Origin: Hysterangium stoloniferum
Taxonomy: Eukaryota; Basidiomycota; Agaricomycetes; Hysterangiales; Hysterangiaceae
Length of the DNA stretch: 64,000 nucleotides
Reading direction: 5' to 3'
Assembly: GCA_015178975.1 (NCBI GenBank)
Contig: WHVD01000150.1
Coordinates: forward strand, 1-64,000
Within the stretch, counting starts at the first letter, position 1, and each line of letters begins with the position of its first letter. Both the position numbers and the translations under genes were made by a program. This document shows, piece by piece, positions 44,119 through 62,317 of the stretch. The notes under the pieces are model-generated. The model made no database searches. It was given only the letters and a program-made list of their open reading frames with translations, and had not been told where the DNA came from.

Positions 44119-45292
44119 ATGTCCTACCAATTCAGGATCATGTCGCCTTCTGACTTCTATCATACTTCCCTTCTCTTGCCCTCACCTCCTCTCCCATCAT
44201 CACATGTGATGCCCCTCACACCCACACTCCCATCTTCAAAATGTGAAAGATACTTATCCAAAGCATCCAACATGCAGGTCCCACACCCCCATAGTCCCAT
44301 GAACATGGATACCCCCATATGCCCTCTTCCCCCCAACTCCTCTTCCATGGTCAACACCCCCCAACTGGTCACTCCAGTCAGGTCATCTCCACGCCATCGC
44401 CAGGTCACTTCAGTCACATTATCTCCATGAGTGTTTGAAGGTGAGTCAGACACTGGCATTTTCACTGATAGCAGGAAGGATGCCTCTTCACCCACCAAGA
44501 AGAGGACACAACGATGCAAGCCCAGGGAGGAGTTCACAACCAATGACCTCAAAGCACTTTTGAGTGCAGTTCTAAATGTCAACCCCTGGATGTGTGCACG
44601 TGGGGAGTCAAAGGACAAGTGGCAGGAGGTGTCAGTTTTGGTCAAACAGGCTAATGCGTGTGAGGGACGTTCAGCTGATACACTGAAAAACAAGGTGTAC
44701 AGTCTCTTGAAAGCTGTTGAGTTTTTTTTTTCTTTATGTTTTTTATTTAACAACTCTATTAGACTCGAGGTGTTAGCACATGAAATTCTCTCACTCGTGA
44801 TGCAAATCTTTTCACTGCCATCTCAGGTCGTTTGGATTCTGTGGCAGCTCTCAAAAAACTGGTGAAGGAAACAAGGGAATCTGATCATGAGAAAGTGAAA
44901 CTGGTATGTTGTTCTTGATATTATATCTTTATTCTACTCACTTTTTTTAGGCAGCCAAAGCTCAGAAGACTGCTGGCTTGAACTTGCACAATGCAATGAT
45001 GAAGGGCCATTCATGCCAATCCCTGAAGAAGCGCACTCAGGATGATCTTTTTTCAGCCACAGGGCATTCTGACATAGCACAGGAAGACTCCTCTGGCTCT
45101 GGCATATCAATGTTGATGAGCCGACACACTTTGAAGAGCAAGAAACACCATGAAGACACACTCGAATCAATCATTGGCCTTATTCGTACTTCAGTGGATG
45201 TGAGGGAGGTTATGATCAGTGAGCAATGCAAGCAGACAGAAGTGTTCATTCTGGAGGCACGTGCAGCACGAGAGGAGGTGCGTGTAGCATGA
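44119..45292 (+). pseudogene. SANT/Myb-like accessory gene of a PIF/Harbinger transposon, broken
   Basis: From Met 44119 a Ser/Pro-rich N-terminus of 103 codons ends at a TGA at 44428-44430. The same frame continues at once with KKRTQRCKPREEFTTNDLK and a helical SANT-like segment (KDKWQEVSVLVKQA, then SADTLKNKVYSLLK). An intron of about 110 bp (GTTGAG...CTCAG, ending at 44826) and a GTATGT...TTTAG intron near 44906-44951 separate later exons. These later exons carry ALKKLVKETRESDH and a C-terminus ending AREEVRVA. Known: PIF/Harbinger elements carry a transposase and a Myb/SANT-like DNA-binding protein. The last 100 bp overlap the transposase gene on the other strand. Confidence 0.6.
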
Positions 45293-46490
45293 GAGGATGT
45301 CCCCAATATCTTCTGAATTGAGAAATGGCCAGTCTTGAAGGACAAGGCAAAATCCATGCTCCACTGAAATGCACACCCTACCCATTGCCGTGTTCCATGC
45401 ACGCTGTTCTTCAGAGAGTGGTGCAACTGTATGAGCTCACCATGACTGGACATGTGCCATATGCCGAATCTCCATAGATCTGAAAGTATCAGTGCTCAGG
45501 GGAGTCATCTGGAGTCGATCTTGGTTGGATCACCTTCTGCTCTAACATTGCTAGGAGCCCGCTCTCAGCTAGAACTCCCACATCATTTTGAGGGGCATGA
45601 AATGGTCCACTGAGATGTACCATTAGCCCATTGGGGGCTACAATGCCTTGGAACTTCATGCCATGGCACTTCTTGTAGCCAATGTACACAAGCTCCTGAA
45701 ATTCACCTGGTCAACAGGTGGGACAGATTGTGCAATCAATGAAGCTGAATATTGTAGATGTGGGTGCTCCAAAGTTATGAATAACTTCAGCATATTCTTG
45801 AAGACAATCTGGGTTGACAACCCCTTCTGTATCCCAGTCTAGTAGATGATCCCACTGGTTGTTGAGAAATTTCGCTGTGGAGTTGATAAGATCAGAGATG
45901 ACACCCTGTGACAAGTTATATTTGGCAGATAGAGCCCAATGGTCCTCTGGGCTATGCAATCATGCACAAAGAAGTGTGAATGCCTCAATGGCAGTGGCTT
46001 TGTTGCAGTTAGGAGTGATAAGGGGATCTGGGATCTCAAGGATTTGGCTCAATAGTATGAGCTCATCTGCTGTGAATCTATATAATACATTAGCAATGGT
46101 CATTAAATCAAAATATATCCATACGCACCTGAATGCCCAAAGACACCCCCACTGCCCAAGCCTGTTTAGATAATCCACAGTAATCCTCTCTCCTCCCTGA
46201 TCTGGCTGAGGTCATTGCTTGGGTAGTGCAGAAATGGTTGCAAGAGCTGCAACATTGGCTGCATTGTCAAGTTGGATTTGGATGGTGGGGAACAAAATGG
46301 GTGATGCAGTGAGAGGCTGTGCTGTGCAACATTGGATAAAAACATTGGCAATAGTACTGGCAATGAGAGCCTTCTGTTGCCTGGAGAGTGTTTTTCTCAA
46401 TGGCCTTAACTGCATGACAGACATAATTATGCTGCAACTAATGTTGAATACTATGGTATTGCCAAAGGGCCCTGGTGGACGCTTTCCCAA
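45191..46490 (-). pseudogene. PIF/Harbinger-type DDE transposase, broken
   Basis: Reading from 46490: a helical N-terminal part (LRKTLSRQQKALIAS); an intron GTGCGT...ATAG near 46080-46130; FTADELILLSQILEIPDPL; SPEDHWALSAKYNLSQ; first catalytic Asp in SFIDCTI near 45735; YIGYKKCHGMKFQ-IVAPNG; PQNDVGVLAESGLL near 45570; second Asp in YGDSAYG near 45460; catalytic Glu in SVEHGF near 45355. At least four in-frame TGA codons stand where the family has Arg or another codon (for example CA-TGA before LHSPEDHW at 45960 and PTC-TGA at 45711). There is one frame change near 45400. Inactive copy. Confidence 0.8.
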
Positions 46491-46556
46491 CCTGCAAGCC
46501 TCCTAGTGTCGTACAGGGTCCCAGCGCTTAAAACCATTACTAAGAATATAGCCTAT

Positions 46557-48082
46557 CTGACAAATGAACTGTTTTTCAAAAGTCAAAAGTAGTACCGCTT
46601 AGAGAGCTACTAGTAGCTTACTCATTTGTCAATGATCGTTTCGAGATTGTTGATAGGAAGACAGGCTGCGTCATTTCTTTCAAATCTTCTTGGTAACGAT
46701 TTGTATAGGCGAGCAATGGTAGGAGAAAGTATGAATACCTTTCCGTCTGCGGAGGGAAATGAATTGAATTATTAATTCGGCACACTCCTTTCTTCCGTGG
46801 TCCTTTTTTCACTTAGCTGATTCACCATGCTCACTTTGTTTATGCTTTCAATCTCGGTATGTCAACTTTATTTGTGAATGTTATTCTGAGTAAGCTGCAG
46901 CTATGCACAGACGTATAAGTAGGCGGGCGAATGTTGGGAAAATGAACAGCCTGGACTGACCCTTCTACCTAACGAAATATGACTATCACTATCTACGACG
47001 TTCCTGGACAGACAGGGAAATCTTTCATCCCCCTGTGCGTCCGTGTAAAGTATGCCTGTCTGTGAATGTAACATCAGTACTTTTGTTAACTTTACAAGGG
47101 CATACCATATAACACGGTGTGGGTGGAATATCCCGAAATTGCAGCCACCATGCGTAAAATAGGAGCGGCTCCCACTAGTACTAAGCCTGATGGAAGCCCG
47201 CATTACACCGTCCCCGTGATATCTGACCCAGACCATCCTTCCGAAGATGGAAGTCCCACCGTCATATCTGATTCATGGAAGATCGTAGAATACCTCGAGG
47301 AAACGTACCCCTCCTCTGGTGTAGTATTCCCAAGTGGCACTAAATCATTACAATTCCTCTTCCAACAGCATCTCTCTAAGGCCTTGATTTCAGTGATAAT
47401 CCCCGCATATATCTTCAAAATGTTTCAAAATATTCAGGATGGAAGTAAAGAGTATGTGAAAATCTTCTTATTAAATCGTTCTCTGTTCATTTTGGGCTTT
47501 TATTCCTCCCAATAGATACTTCCGGCAGACAAGGGAGACTTTCTTTAATAAGAAATTAGAAGAATTGCATCCTGAGGGGTCAGAGGAGTGGAAAGAGGCA
47601 TGGAAAAGTGTCGAAAAAGGTTGAAACATTCCCTTTATTTGACACGCCCCAAATTTTTAATTACTACTTCATTCCAGGCTTCGCTGACCTTGCACTCGTG
47701 CTCGACAAAAATGGAGAGGATTCCCATTGTGTCCTTGAGGGCACAATCACTTACGCGGATTTCATCCTTGCCTCATTCTTGGATATTATTGCCACATTTA
47801 CCCCGGAAAAATGGGAGGAAGAAATAAAACTTTGGGACAACGGGAGATGGGCTATTGCAATGGGGAAGTGTCTTCCATACTTTGAGAAAGCTTAGGACAT
47901 TCTCCGTAGTCTTTAAATTTAATACATCCAACGCCTCAATATAAGGCATTTCTAGAATTCGACTTGTTATCAGTTCTTCTTCGCCTTCGAGTTGAGCGGG
48001 ATACAAATAGGCCTTGAGTGGTCATTTGATCTCCCCTGCGCGGAGGGTAACTTGCTGAAAATAGTCTCATCTGCCGGATTAA
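46557..48082 (+). repeat. Left arm of a 1.5-kb inverted duplication carrying a GST gene
   Basis: Matches 62318-63790 in reverse. Conserved marks are TCATTTGTCAATGATCG before the gene, the whole GST coding region, and CTCATCTGCCGGATTA after it. The arms enclose about 14 kb. Confidence 0.85.
46979..47895 (+). CDS. Glutathione S-transferase, fungal GSTFuA/etherase-like, first copy (N-terminal damage)
   Basis: Known role: joins glutathione to electrophiles or cleaves ether bonds in the cytosol. Start ATG 46979 (MTITIYDVPGQTGK). The thioredoxin-fold half has VWVEYPEIAATMRKIGA, YTVPVISDP and DSWKIVEYLEETYPS. After a 64-nt intron (47452-47515), the helical half has YFRQTRETFFNKKLEEL. After a 58-nt intron (47620-47677) come ADLALVLDKNGEDS and TITYADFILASFLDI, ending YFEKA at 47895. 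Between the first exon and GIPYNTVWVEYP the sister copy has VKAVLNYKGIPY. Here about 30 bp around the acceptor are missing, so helix 1 is lost, or the frame breaks unless an alternative donor (CGT|GTAAAG) is used. Possibly a shortened enzyme, more likely dying. Confidence 0.75.
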
Positions 48083-48724
48083 CTATTGCTCTGAGTCCTG
48101 TTGTGCAGTGCGGGCCAAGAGCCGTATGTGCACTACCCGTTACGGGGAATGCCTGCGGCGGGAAAATATAACCAATTTGAAGCTCTCTTGGCCCTCAGCG
48201 CCTCCTTGAGTGACAATCCTCATTTAACGACACGGAGTTAATGCCAGCCGCGAGTGTATAATCAGATAAAGCCTTGCACCGGCATGGGAACGTGCTTGAG
48301 AAACTAGTTTGTAATTCAGACTATAAAACTGACTAAAAACAAAGTTCTTTTCATATCTCTCTATATTGACTGGCCGTACTCGCGATTGGCGTTTGAGTTT
48401 GCGTGCCCAGCAGTCGAATCTGGCAAAGCTTAGATCAACGATTAGTTTTTGGCGTCCAGAATCTTTATTCAATTTTTTCGTGAAATTTCGATGACGTTGA
48501 AAGAAATTCAACACCATTGGGAACAAATCCGTGTTGGGAAGGAAAGAATAAAAATAAAAATATCAACAATTGGATGTGAAAGTAGACATTTAAAATGAGG
48601 AAGAGAAGTCAATGCGGGAACAAAAAACCAAAAGGAGATGACTCGGCGCTGGCCAGAATCAAAGTCTATCTCATCCCATCTTGGACGAGCTTAAGGGATT
48701 CCTATTGATGCCTGTTAGTCGCAT
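48083..48724. other. Non-coding, about 640 bp
   Basis: No gene seen. It must include the 3' end of the following minus-strand gene. Confidence 0.4.
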
Positions 48725-49992
48725 TCATGCATCCTCATTAGAGGAAAGGCTTGCCTTGATTCCTCGCACTCCAATGGTATACGCCGTCTCGCCGACTCTG
48801 GGTGCCTCAGTCAATGAGGGCTGCCCACGACGGGGCGGAACAATGTTTATATTTGGATGTGGGGATGATAGCTCACGCCATCCTCGAGTTAAACATCTCT
48901 CTTGGGGTTGGTCGAATGTCTTCCAGATATCTAACAGTCCTGTGCTAGCAAGGCACTCAATGGTAATCATTGATGGACTGGGGATAGTTATCTCCCAGTC
49001 GGGTTGTCGTTCAACCAGTCTCGCTGCAGTGGCCTGCAAGGCGTATTGTGCGGCCGTCTGGGGCGGAGGATTGGACGAAAGGGGTATTGGGGTGGGGAGA
49101 TGTGCCGTACTGAAAAGATACTCTGTTCGGATGACATCTTGCGGCTGGGCAGCGTTGTTGGTTGGGAGGTGACCATGTGTTTGTGTCATTGTGGTGCCAT
49201 GCGGGGGCTCTTGATCATGTACCACATGGCTCAAGAGTCTGAGTGAATCGGCTCGCGCCAGAAGGGGGAGAAGGACTTCTAACTGGCCTCGATCGTGAAG
49301 CTGGTTTATTGTGTAGTCAATAGCTCGGGGGGTGATAGACCACTACAAGGCAAATACAATCAGGATATTGATGTTGCACAGGTGAGGTAGCATTGGGAAG
49401 TGAATACTGACCTTGATTTCCTCAGGCGAGCTCGTTCCTTGCGACGCAATCATTCCCAGCGCAAGCGTGTCCGGAACACATTGGAAGAGATCTCTGTTAT
49501 TCCACAATACCCTGAGAACGGATTTCTTTTGATCTGGTAAGTACTGTCCTATTCCATGTATGAAGTTGCCATCGGTTCTGCTTACAGTCTTTCCCCCTTT
49601 CCCCCACTTAATCCCAGGGTACTTGAGGCGGGATGCTACCACTAATTCATGCGCCGTTAGTACCCCATTTGGAGCACCGAACAATATCGAAAGAACGATA
49701 ACATATTTGTGGTAACATAGTGTCGGGTTACCATCGATGTCCTGAAGAGCAAGGATATTTCCGCCTGTGCCAGGCTCCTGTCCACCAGCTGGATGGTATT
49801 AGGTAATGATAGTGTCCGTAAACGCGCTGGCTTACGATTCTTTCTCTCCCATTCATCAAACCAGGCTTGGTGTTCTGGAGAGGGATAGTATTCCCTCAGG
49901 CGCGACGGCCTGGGAATCGCAACCTTGCTCTCCCGAGTGGGTTCCGGATGGGGGGGGGATATTCCCATAACCTCTTTGGAGGTGTATGGCAT
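48725..49992 (-). CDS. Uncharacterised 383-aa protein
   Basis: Three exons joined by canonical introns (49789-49835, 49343-49411) give 1152 coding bases without a stop. Start ATG 49992 (MPYTSKEVMGISPPHP). A Pro-rich basic N-terminus (PRPSRLREYYPSPEHQAWFD) leads to a compact central part. This contains YVIVLSILFGAPNGVLTAHE, FIHGIGQYLPDQKKSVLRVL and GMIASQGTSSPEEIK. The second half is Pro/Thr-rich and probably disordered, ending SLSSNEDA. The centre vaguely recalls winged-helix proteins of mushrooms (hydrophobic helix, then GAPNG-LT), but key residues are lacking, so I name no function. No signal peptide. Confidence 0.65.
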
Positions 49993-52498
49993 TGAATAAT
50001 GCTACACGGGTATAAGACATAAGTATATGTGATCTCACATCAAGCACGGACATTTTAAAAGGCTATGGTACAACCTTGCGTGTCAAAGCGCAATAGAGCT
50101 AAGTAATATGCTTGAGAAAAACTACAGAAAACAGCCACGTAAGGCGTTGACGCAAAGGTATTTTTTCTAGTGAGTTTAAGCCAAAAGTACGCGATGGCCT
50201 GATCAAGCTCATATGAGAACGGGTGTGACCTCGATTAATGAACTGCACGTACTATTATCAAAAACTACCGGGATGTCCGTGTCGAGCGATTCTTCACTTG
50301 ATATCGTAGGTGGCGTCCTCAGCAGATTTTTGGTAATGATTGTACGATAGAAAGTACTAGGATATGTTGAAAACGTTTATGAAGTTGTTTTATGTTTTAT
50401 GCTGACGCTTGAATGTCCTCACTGCGAGTGGACATGGGTAGGCCTTGGGACCCTCGGAGAGTGGGAAAAAGACTGGCAGAGAACAATATACAAATAACCG
50501 GAACATTCAAAGTGGCGTTGTCGGCTATTCTAAGCGAAGCAACCAGTTTCGCAGGACGGTGCAGAACGGATGTGGTCCGTGTAGCTCAAAGTGTGCCATG
50601 CTCAATTGGAATCGCTACTTTCAAAGATGGTCTTAGCTAGGTTCTTCTTGACTTGGAACTTTTGACAGCTTGGAGAATGGTTTATATTCTGTAAGTACTA
50701 TATGACACATTGATGAAACTTGCTCTATTGTGTCCTAAACGTTTTTTCGCTAGTCAGAAACAGCCTTCTCTTGGTTAGAGATGTGTTCTGCATCGTTAGA
50801 TATAATTCTCAGATAAATATGCTTGTTGTTTGAGCTTCTTCAAATTCTCCCAAGAAAAATCATACCTTCATTTGACCTCTGATCTATGAGAAATCGTTGT
50901 GACTCCCGTAGATCCTAAAATAACGATTTGTGCTACACTGGTTCGCCTCCAAGTTCGATATGGGTCTTGGGCTTCATCATATTTCCGAGCCATAAGGTTG
51001 CTCCTCAATTCGTCAAGAGCAATCGAACTTTCGACAGGATCAAGCTCCGATCAGTGCTAAACTTGGTCAAAATGGACGGATTGACGTGGAATTCCCTTGC
51101 GGGGAGGCTGACCCCGTCGTAGATGGTCTCGAATACAACGTCAAAGACGTGGTTAATAATGCGTTCTAGAGGGACATTCCACTTTCTATTGGGCCATCCA
51201 ACAGGGAGACGAACCATCATACCCTTAGTAGTTGATCATAGAGATCGGCGATGCAGAGTATGAGTATCATCCCAGTGGTGCGCGAGTTAACCAATCTGAA
51301 GCACTTCTGTGAGTACGCCCCTTAAATAAAATGCAGTACATCAAGAGGGTTTTAACTGGGTGTATACTCCCGCCGTAGGCATTCCCAACCGTCAGTAACA
51401 GGTAGTGCACATGCACTGAATTTCTACAGATTAATTATTTGTTTGAGATTTACGAGCTAAGGGCTGTGTGGTTATCTTTTAAAGCTGGTACAACGAGAGA
51501 GACACCGCGTGTGGATACCAATACGTACTCCTACGCATTGACCCAGTCTCGATCTCCTTGACGACTCACTGGCAGGGAACAAATGCCAAGCTGAACAAGG
51601 ACGAGCACTACTAGCTCACTTGCTGTGATTCTGATCTCCTTTTATGCCTGCGCAGTTCAATAATAACAGCTCCCCTCTATTGTGGAATCACGGCCTGTCC
51701 AGCGACTACCATGGTGACACCTGTTAGGTAATCGAGCCTTGAAGAATGCGCAAACGGAAAAATGAGACAGTGTATGTCTCAAAATGACATAATTAACTTC
51801 GGTTTGAATCTCCTCTTGAAATGTATTGTTATATACGTGTAGTATAGTAAGGTGGAACTCTCAGCGAATCGCATATCGCTGAGAGTAAGTACTTAGGTGT
51901 TATCATTTACAAAAACAAACAAACTCATATGTATTTGTAGCTTAAAGTTGCTATTAGGTAACGTATATATAGCGAATCGCATATCGCTGAGACTTAAAGT
52001 TGCTATTAACACCTGTAGTTAGAGCAATGAATCATCCTTAGTGAATTGACAATAGGTTCGGCATGTGGACACCATGGTGGACGATTTAAAGCATGCTCGC
52101 GCGGACGCTCTAGTTCTCAAACACGTTTCAACTTGAAATGTATGTACCTGACAATATACGGGCGCATCTCCCATCACCTTTATTCGTCTTTCTCTTCCAC
52201 TTCGTGTGGAGGGCATCAATTTTAAAAACAAGTCAATTTGTATCTAATGAGGGCCGTGCCCTGTGCAGGAAAATACAAAACCATTAATTCCCCTTTCCCT
52301 ATTCTCGGAAGTCTGTGTCCCCTCCAGTTATATTCCCCGCGCAGGGATCACATCTAAAATATTGTATTTTACTAAGGTAAGTCGGTCTGGAACTCGACGG
52401 CTAAGTGCTTCCCATTCTAGGACGCTCCTGGACGACGTGGAGCGTCTGGAGCAGCCTGGAGCATCCCAGGATAGTTTTCTCCTAGCGCTTAAACCGCT
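49993..52498. other. Long non-coding stretch, about 2.5 kb
   Basis: No gene recognised on either strand. Frames of 60-75 codons at 50413-50640 (+) and 51005-51220 (-) show no known motif. They may be remains of older genes. Confidence 0.45.
51858..52008 (+). repeat. Pair of short hairpin repeats
   Basis: CTCTCAGCGA-atcgcata-TCGCTGAGAG at 51858-51885 is a perfect 10-bp stem hairpin. AGCGAATCGCATATCGCTGAGA recurs at 51971-51992, and the 16-mer CTTAAAGTTGCTATTA occurs at 51941-51956 and 51993-52008. Confidence 0.7.
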
Positions 52499-58937
<6,439 letters not shown>

Positions 58938-58976
58938 AACGGGGAGGAAGTAAGATATAATACTTTGTATTCACCA

Positions 58977-58990
58977 TATATATATATGGG
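58977..58990 (-). promoter_or_regulatory. TATA-like tract of the ABC transporter promoter
   Basis: CCATATATATATATGG lies about 40-50 bp before the start codon on the minus strand and is mirrored in the right palindrome arm near 59407. The short distance to the ATG leaves little 5' UTR, so its role as a TATA box is only possible. Confidence 0.35.
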
Positions 58991-59546
58991 GCAAGCTATT
59001 TATATACTCAGAATTTCTTATTTCCTGTTATTTAACATTTGGACCTCTGTCAAAGAATCAACTCCCCCGCCACAATTACACACTTTTTCAGTTTGAAACT
59101 TGGGGAGAATAATATTATATATTATATATAAAAGCATAAACAAGAGTGGATGCCTATACAGCACGGAATGTAGGGAAAGGCTAGACCTATATTAATGCAG
59201 CATACAAGTGTCGCCGTTCCCTACATTCCGTACTGTATAAGCATTCATTATTATTTAGACTTTTATATATAATTTATCATATTATTCTCCCCGGGTTTCA
59301 ACCCAAACAAGTCTGCAATTGTGGCGGGGGAGCTGATTCTTTCACAGAGGTCCAAATGTTAAATGACAGGAAATAAGAAATTCTGAGTATAGTAATAGCT
59401 TGCCCCATATATATATATGGTGAATACAAAGTATTATATCTTACTTCCTCCCTGTTATGGAGTTACACGGCAATTTATTTTTGACCAAAGCGGAATTTTT
59501 TTATTGATTTTCAAACACCGCACTATGTACCCGAAACAGCTGTAAC

Positions 59547-60450
59547 ACCAGGACGAAAACCCTAAACCGGTGGTATTAGTCTCAGCTGTAAGCTGGAAGA
59601 GCCATAGCTTAAACGACGTCAGACTTTTGAAAAGAACAAACACTAGCCGCAATGATCCGCTATCAGTCAGCTCATCACGTTTTGTTGATTTTTTAAGAAC
59701 TCTCTCGTCGCATGATACTCGGCATCATAGCAACAACGCGATTTTAAACCGATCAGAACTATACATCCAATCGACTGATGTGCCGTCGTCATCGTGAACT
59801 TAATATCGACCCTTGACTACATAAAAAATTCACAATAAGTCAAATAAGTTATATGTTACTGGAAATTCATTATTCTACTAGTAGTCAAGAGATATGTCCT
59901 TCTCATCTCCCCTTGCTTCTATACCCCACTTTCAATCTTTCTGATAATATACTGACAGATCACCATTCCACTAAGTTAAAATCTACAGCGATGGCTTAGA
60001 GAGTGCTATCCGAGGTAATCACGCTATGATCTGAAAGAAAAACGGTTGTGCTATTGTCTTTATATGTAACATGTGAAAGGTATTGCAGGTATAAAACCCC
60101 AAAGTTCAACCGGCGCGGCCCCTGGCCGGACAGAATTTGGAACTCGAATACAGGTTGAAATATTCTGAGACCTTTTCTCGGGGAAAAATTAAATGAAATG
60201 CTTCATATATGATCGACAACAGCTCTCGAGCTCTCGAAGCTCCTTTTCATCCCGATCCCCTTCAATAGAGTGGAAGAGAAGCATTCAGAATCCACACTGA
60301 CTTATATAAGGTTATTGGTTTTTTGGGACTAAGAGAAAAACGGCAGCATCTAGGTAATTTTGCCAGACTTTAAGGGGAAATGTCGAAGTCCTGCAAGATA
60401 CACAGCGAGCCTCCCCAATGCGGACGCGTCCATATGTATATCCGCTAACA
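59547..60450. other. Non-coding, about 900 bp
   Basis: No homology to the ABC gene continues past the palindrome. No gene or repeat recognised. Confidence 0.45.
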
Positions 60451-60720
60451 TCAGGAAAATCCAAGATTGACTTAGGCCTGAAATTAAGCAGAAGACCCCC
60501 TACTTCTTCGCTACTTTTTTCACTTATTTCTTACTTAAACTGACTTAAATGGTTTATTGCGGTATTTGAAGAATGAAATAAGGAAATAAGTTGGGAATAA
60601 GATGAATAAATAGTGAATAGGTAGGGTCTTCTGCTTAATTTTGCACTTATTTTATTTAATGGGCAATAAGCACAACAAGTAGACATTAAGTGGGTTTAAG
60701 TCAATCTTGGATTTTCCTGA
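60451..60720. mobile_element. 270-bp MITE-like element with perfect 24-bp terminal inverted repeats
   Basis: Left end TCAGGAAAATCC..., right end ...GGATTTTCCTGA. The ends pair perfectly for 24 bp. A second inner pair (60481-60498 with 60624-60641, AAATTAAGCAGAAGACCC) lies inside. The middle is AT-rich and non-coding. No clear target duplication at the flanks (TAACA / GGAAG), so the superfamily is unknown; a simple fold-back repeat is the alternative. Confidence 0.65.
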
Positions 60721-62317
60721 GGAAGCAACCCCAGTTATGCTTAAGTAAATGTGCATGGGCAGCAATAAAGCTGTCTCACATCAATAAAATGGTATTAAAG
60801 GCTGACCTCTATTCTGGGATGCTCCACAAGGTCCAGGAGTTTCCTAGATGGGGGATCTCCTCCGGGAGCCGTCCGGAACAAATATCATTTTACTGATGGC
60901 CGATCGGCTCGACAGACACTACGGCTTTGAATGATGATCGCAGCCCTTCCCCCGCAACTTTAACTTCCAGAGTCACGTCATGCACAAGTTTTAACCTTTA
61001 AGGCAGCCGAATACGGACTTGCCTTTTCTCACCATACAATACTGCCCAAAAGAAGCTCAGATGTCGCTACTTTCACTTTATCTGTCAAATAGTCCTTTCT
61101 ACTTTTATTAATATCTTTAAAAAGTACCCGGGTTATGCAATAAAAGGCACTGGGGTAATAGATACTTCGAATCACGGAAGTACCCTCTATGTCCAGGATT
61201 TAGTCATCTAAAGTATACGTCCAACAAAATATTCTTACCCCGTGACAATTGCCATTCAATGGCAACAGTGACAGTCTTGATGCAGAACGTACCCGTGGGG
61301 CAGCAGACTGTAAAAAAATAAATTTTTATTGTTGTATGTTCTGATCTATTATACATTGCTTTTGTACCTTCATGGCGCAAGAAGTATTGCTGGTTGGGCA
61401 ACACATAGCACAAACGACACAATTGATTACATGGTGGTGGGCATAGAATAATTCTAGAAATCAACCTCTTCTCAGGATCCGCCAGAACATCGGACTCGAA
61501 GAGGCCAACAGTTTCTAGAATGGGAATGGCCGTACTGAGTATGATGTTTCTTGTACGGATGCTGAGGCTAGAAATCGGTCAGTTATCTCCTCGCGCTCCC
61601 TTACTAGAGTGGGAAATGACCATGGACCTTCAATGAAAGGCTGAGGATCCCGCGGAAAGTAAAATAATGAGGTTTTTTATTAGAGAACGAGGCTGAATTT
61701 TCTAGGAAATGCTATAAGAAAGTGGCAACCATCTGTATTTCAACTTCCGGAACTCACATCTTTGCGCGGATGATCCTTCTGGCCATTAAAACAATATTTT
61801 TTACTTGGATTCCTACTCCCATATAGAAAATATTTTTTCAATGATAAACCCCTTCATCGACGATCTGCTGAATGAGAACGGATCGGCAGGAGGGAAGACT
61901 TGTGAAAATCGCGTATCGACACGCTCTAAGGAGGCCTAATCATTCATTTCGTTATTATCGTCATTCCTCGGAGCCATTCCAGTGGTAAAGGTGGCATTAT
62001 AAGAGAGGTGTGGTGAAGGCCACCTGGTTGCGATCACGGCTGGTAGTTAGGTGGCGACTGCTTATCGTCCGACGTCGTAGATGACAGTCCTGAGATACTG
62101 GAGTAGATTAAGACGTGTTCTCTTTGATTGCGAAAGGGTTTCTAACTTACATGGTAGATGTTTACAGACAAGTACTAAAGGAAAGAGGAGTTCCTTTTTC
62201 GAGAGGCTGCCGCTATCGTCGTCGGCTTTCGAACGACAGGTCAAGGACGGTGGGGCATACACAGTGCTTATACTGTACTGCACAATAGCACTCAGGGTAA
62301 GGGGTAATCCGGCAGAT
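60721..62317. other. Mostly non-coding, one possible Cys-rich peptide gene
   Basis: Apart from the Cys-rich exons near 61260-61440, no gene seen on either strand. Confidence 0.4.
61230..61455 (-). CDS. Possible exons of a small cysteine-rich peptide, partial
   Basis: One exon, after a TTTCTAG acceptor, reads CVVCAMCCPTSNTSCAMK. A GTACAA...TTACAG intron follows, and the next exon reads VCCPTGTFCIKTVTVAIEW. The repeated CCPT and paired cysteines recall small secreted Cys-rich fungal proteins, but the first exon with a start and signal peptide was not found, and the intron phase is only plausible. Could be chance. Confidence 0.2.

Noticed and set aside
44160-44753. 197-codon minus-strand frame
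   Set aside because: Opposite the SANT/Myb-like gene; no family resemblance, low-complexity reflection of the Ser/Pro-rich coding strand.
48681-49172. 163-codon plus-strand frame
   Set aside because: Shadow of the minus-strand 383-aa gene, which splices cleanly.
50413-50640. Possible zinc-cluster fragment (CGPCSSKC)
   Set aside because: Only one short Cys group, no second group and no continuing frame.
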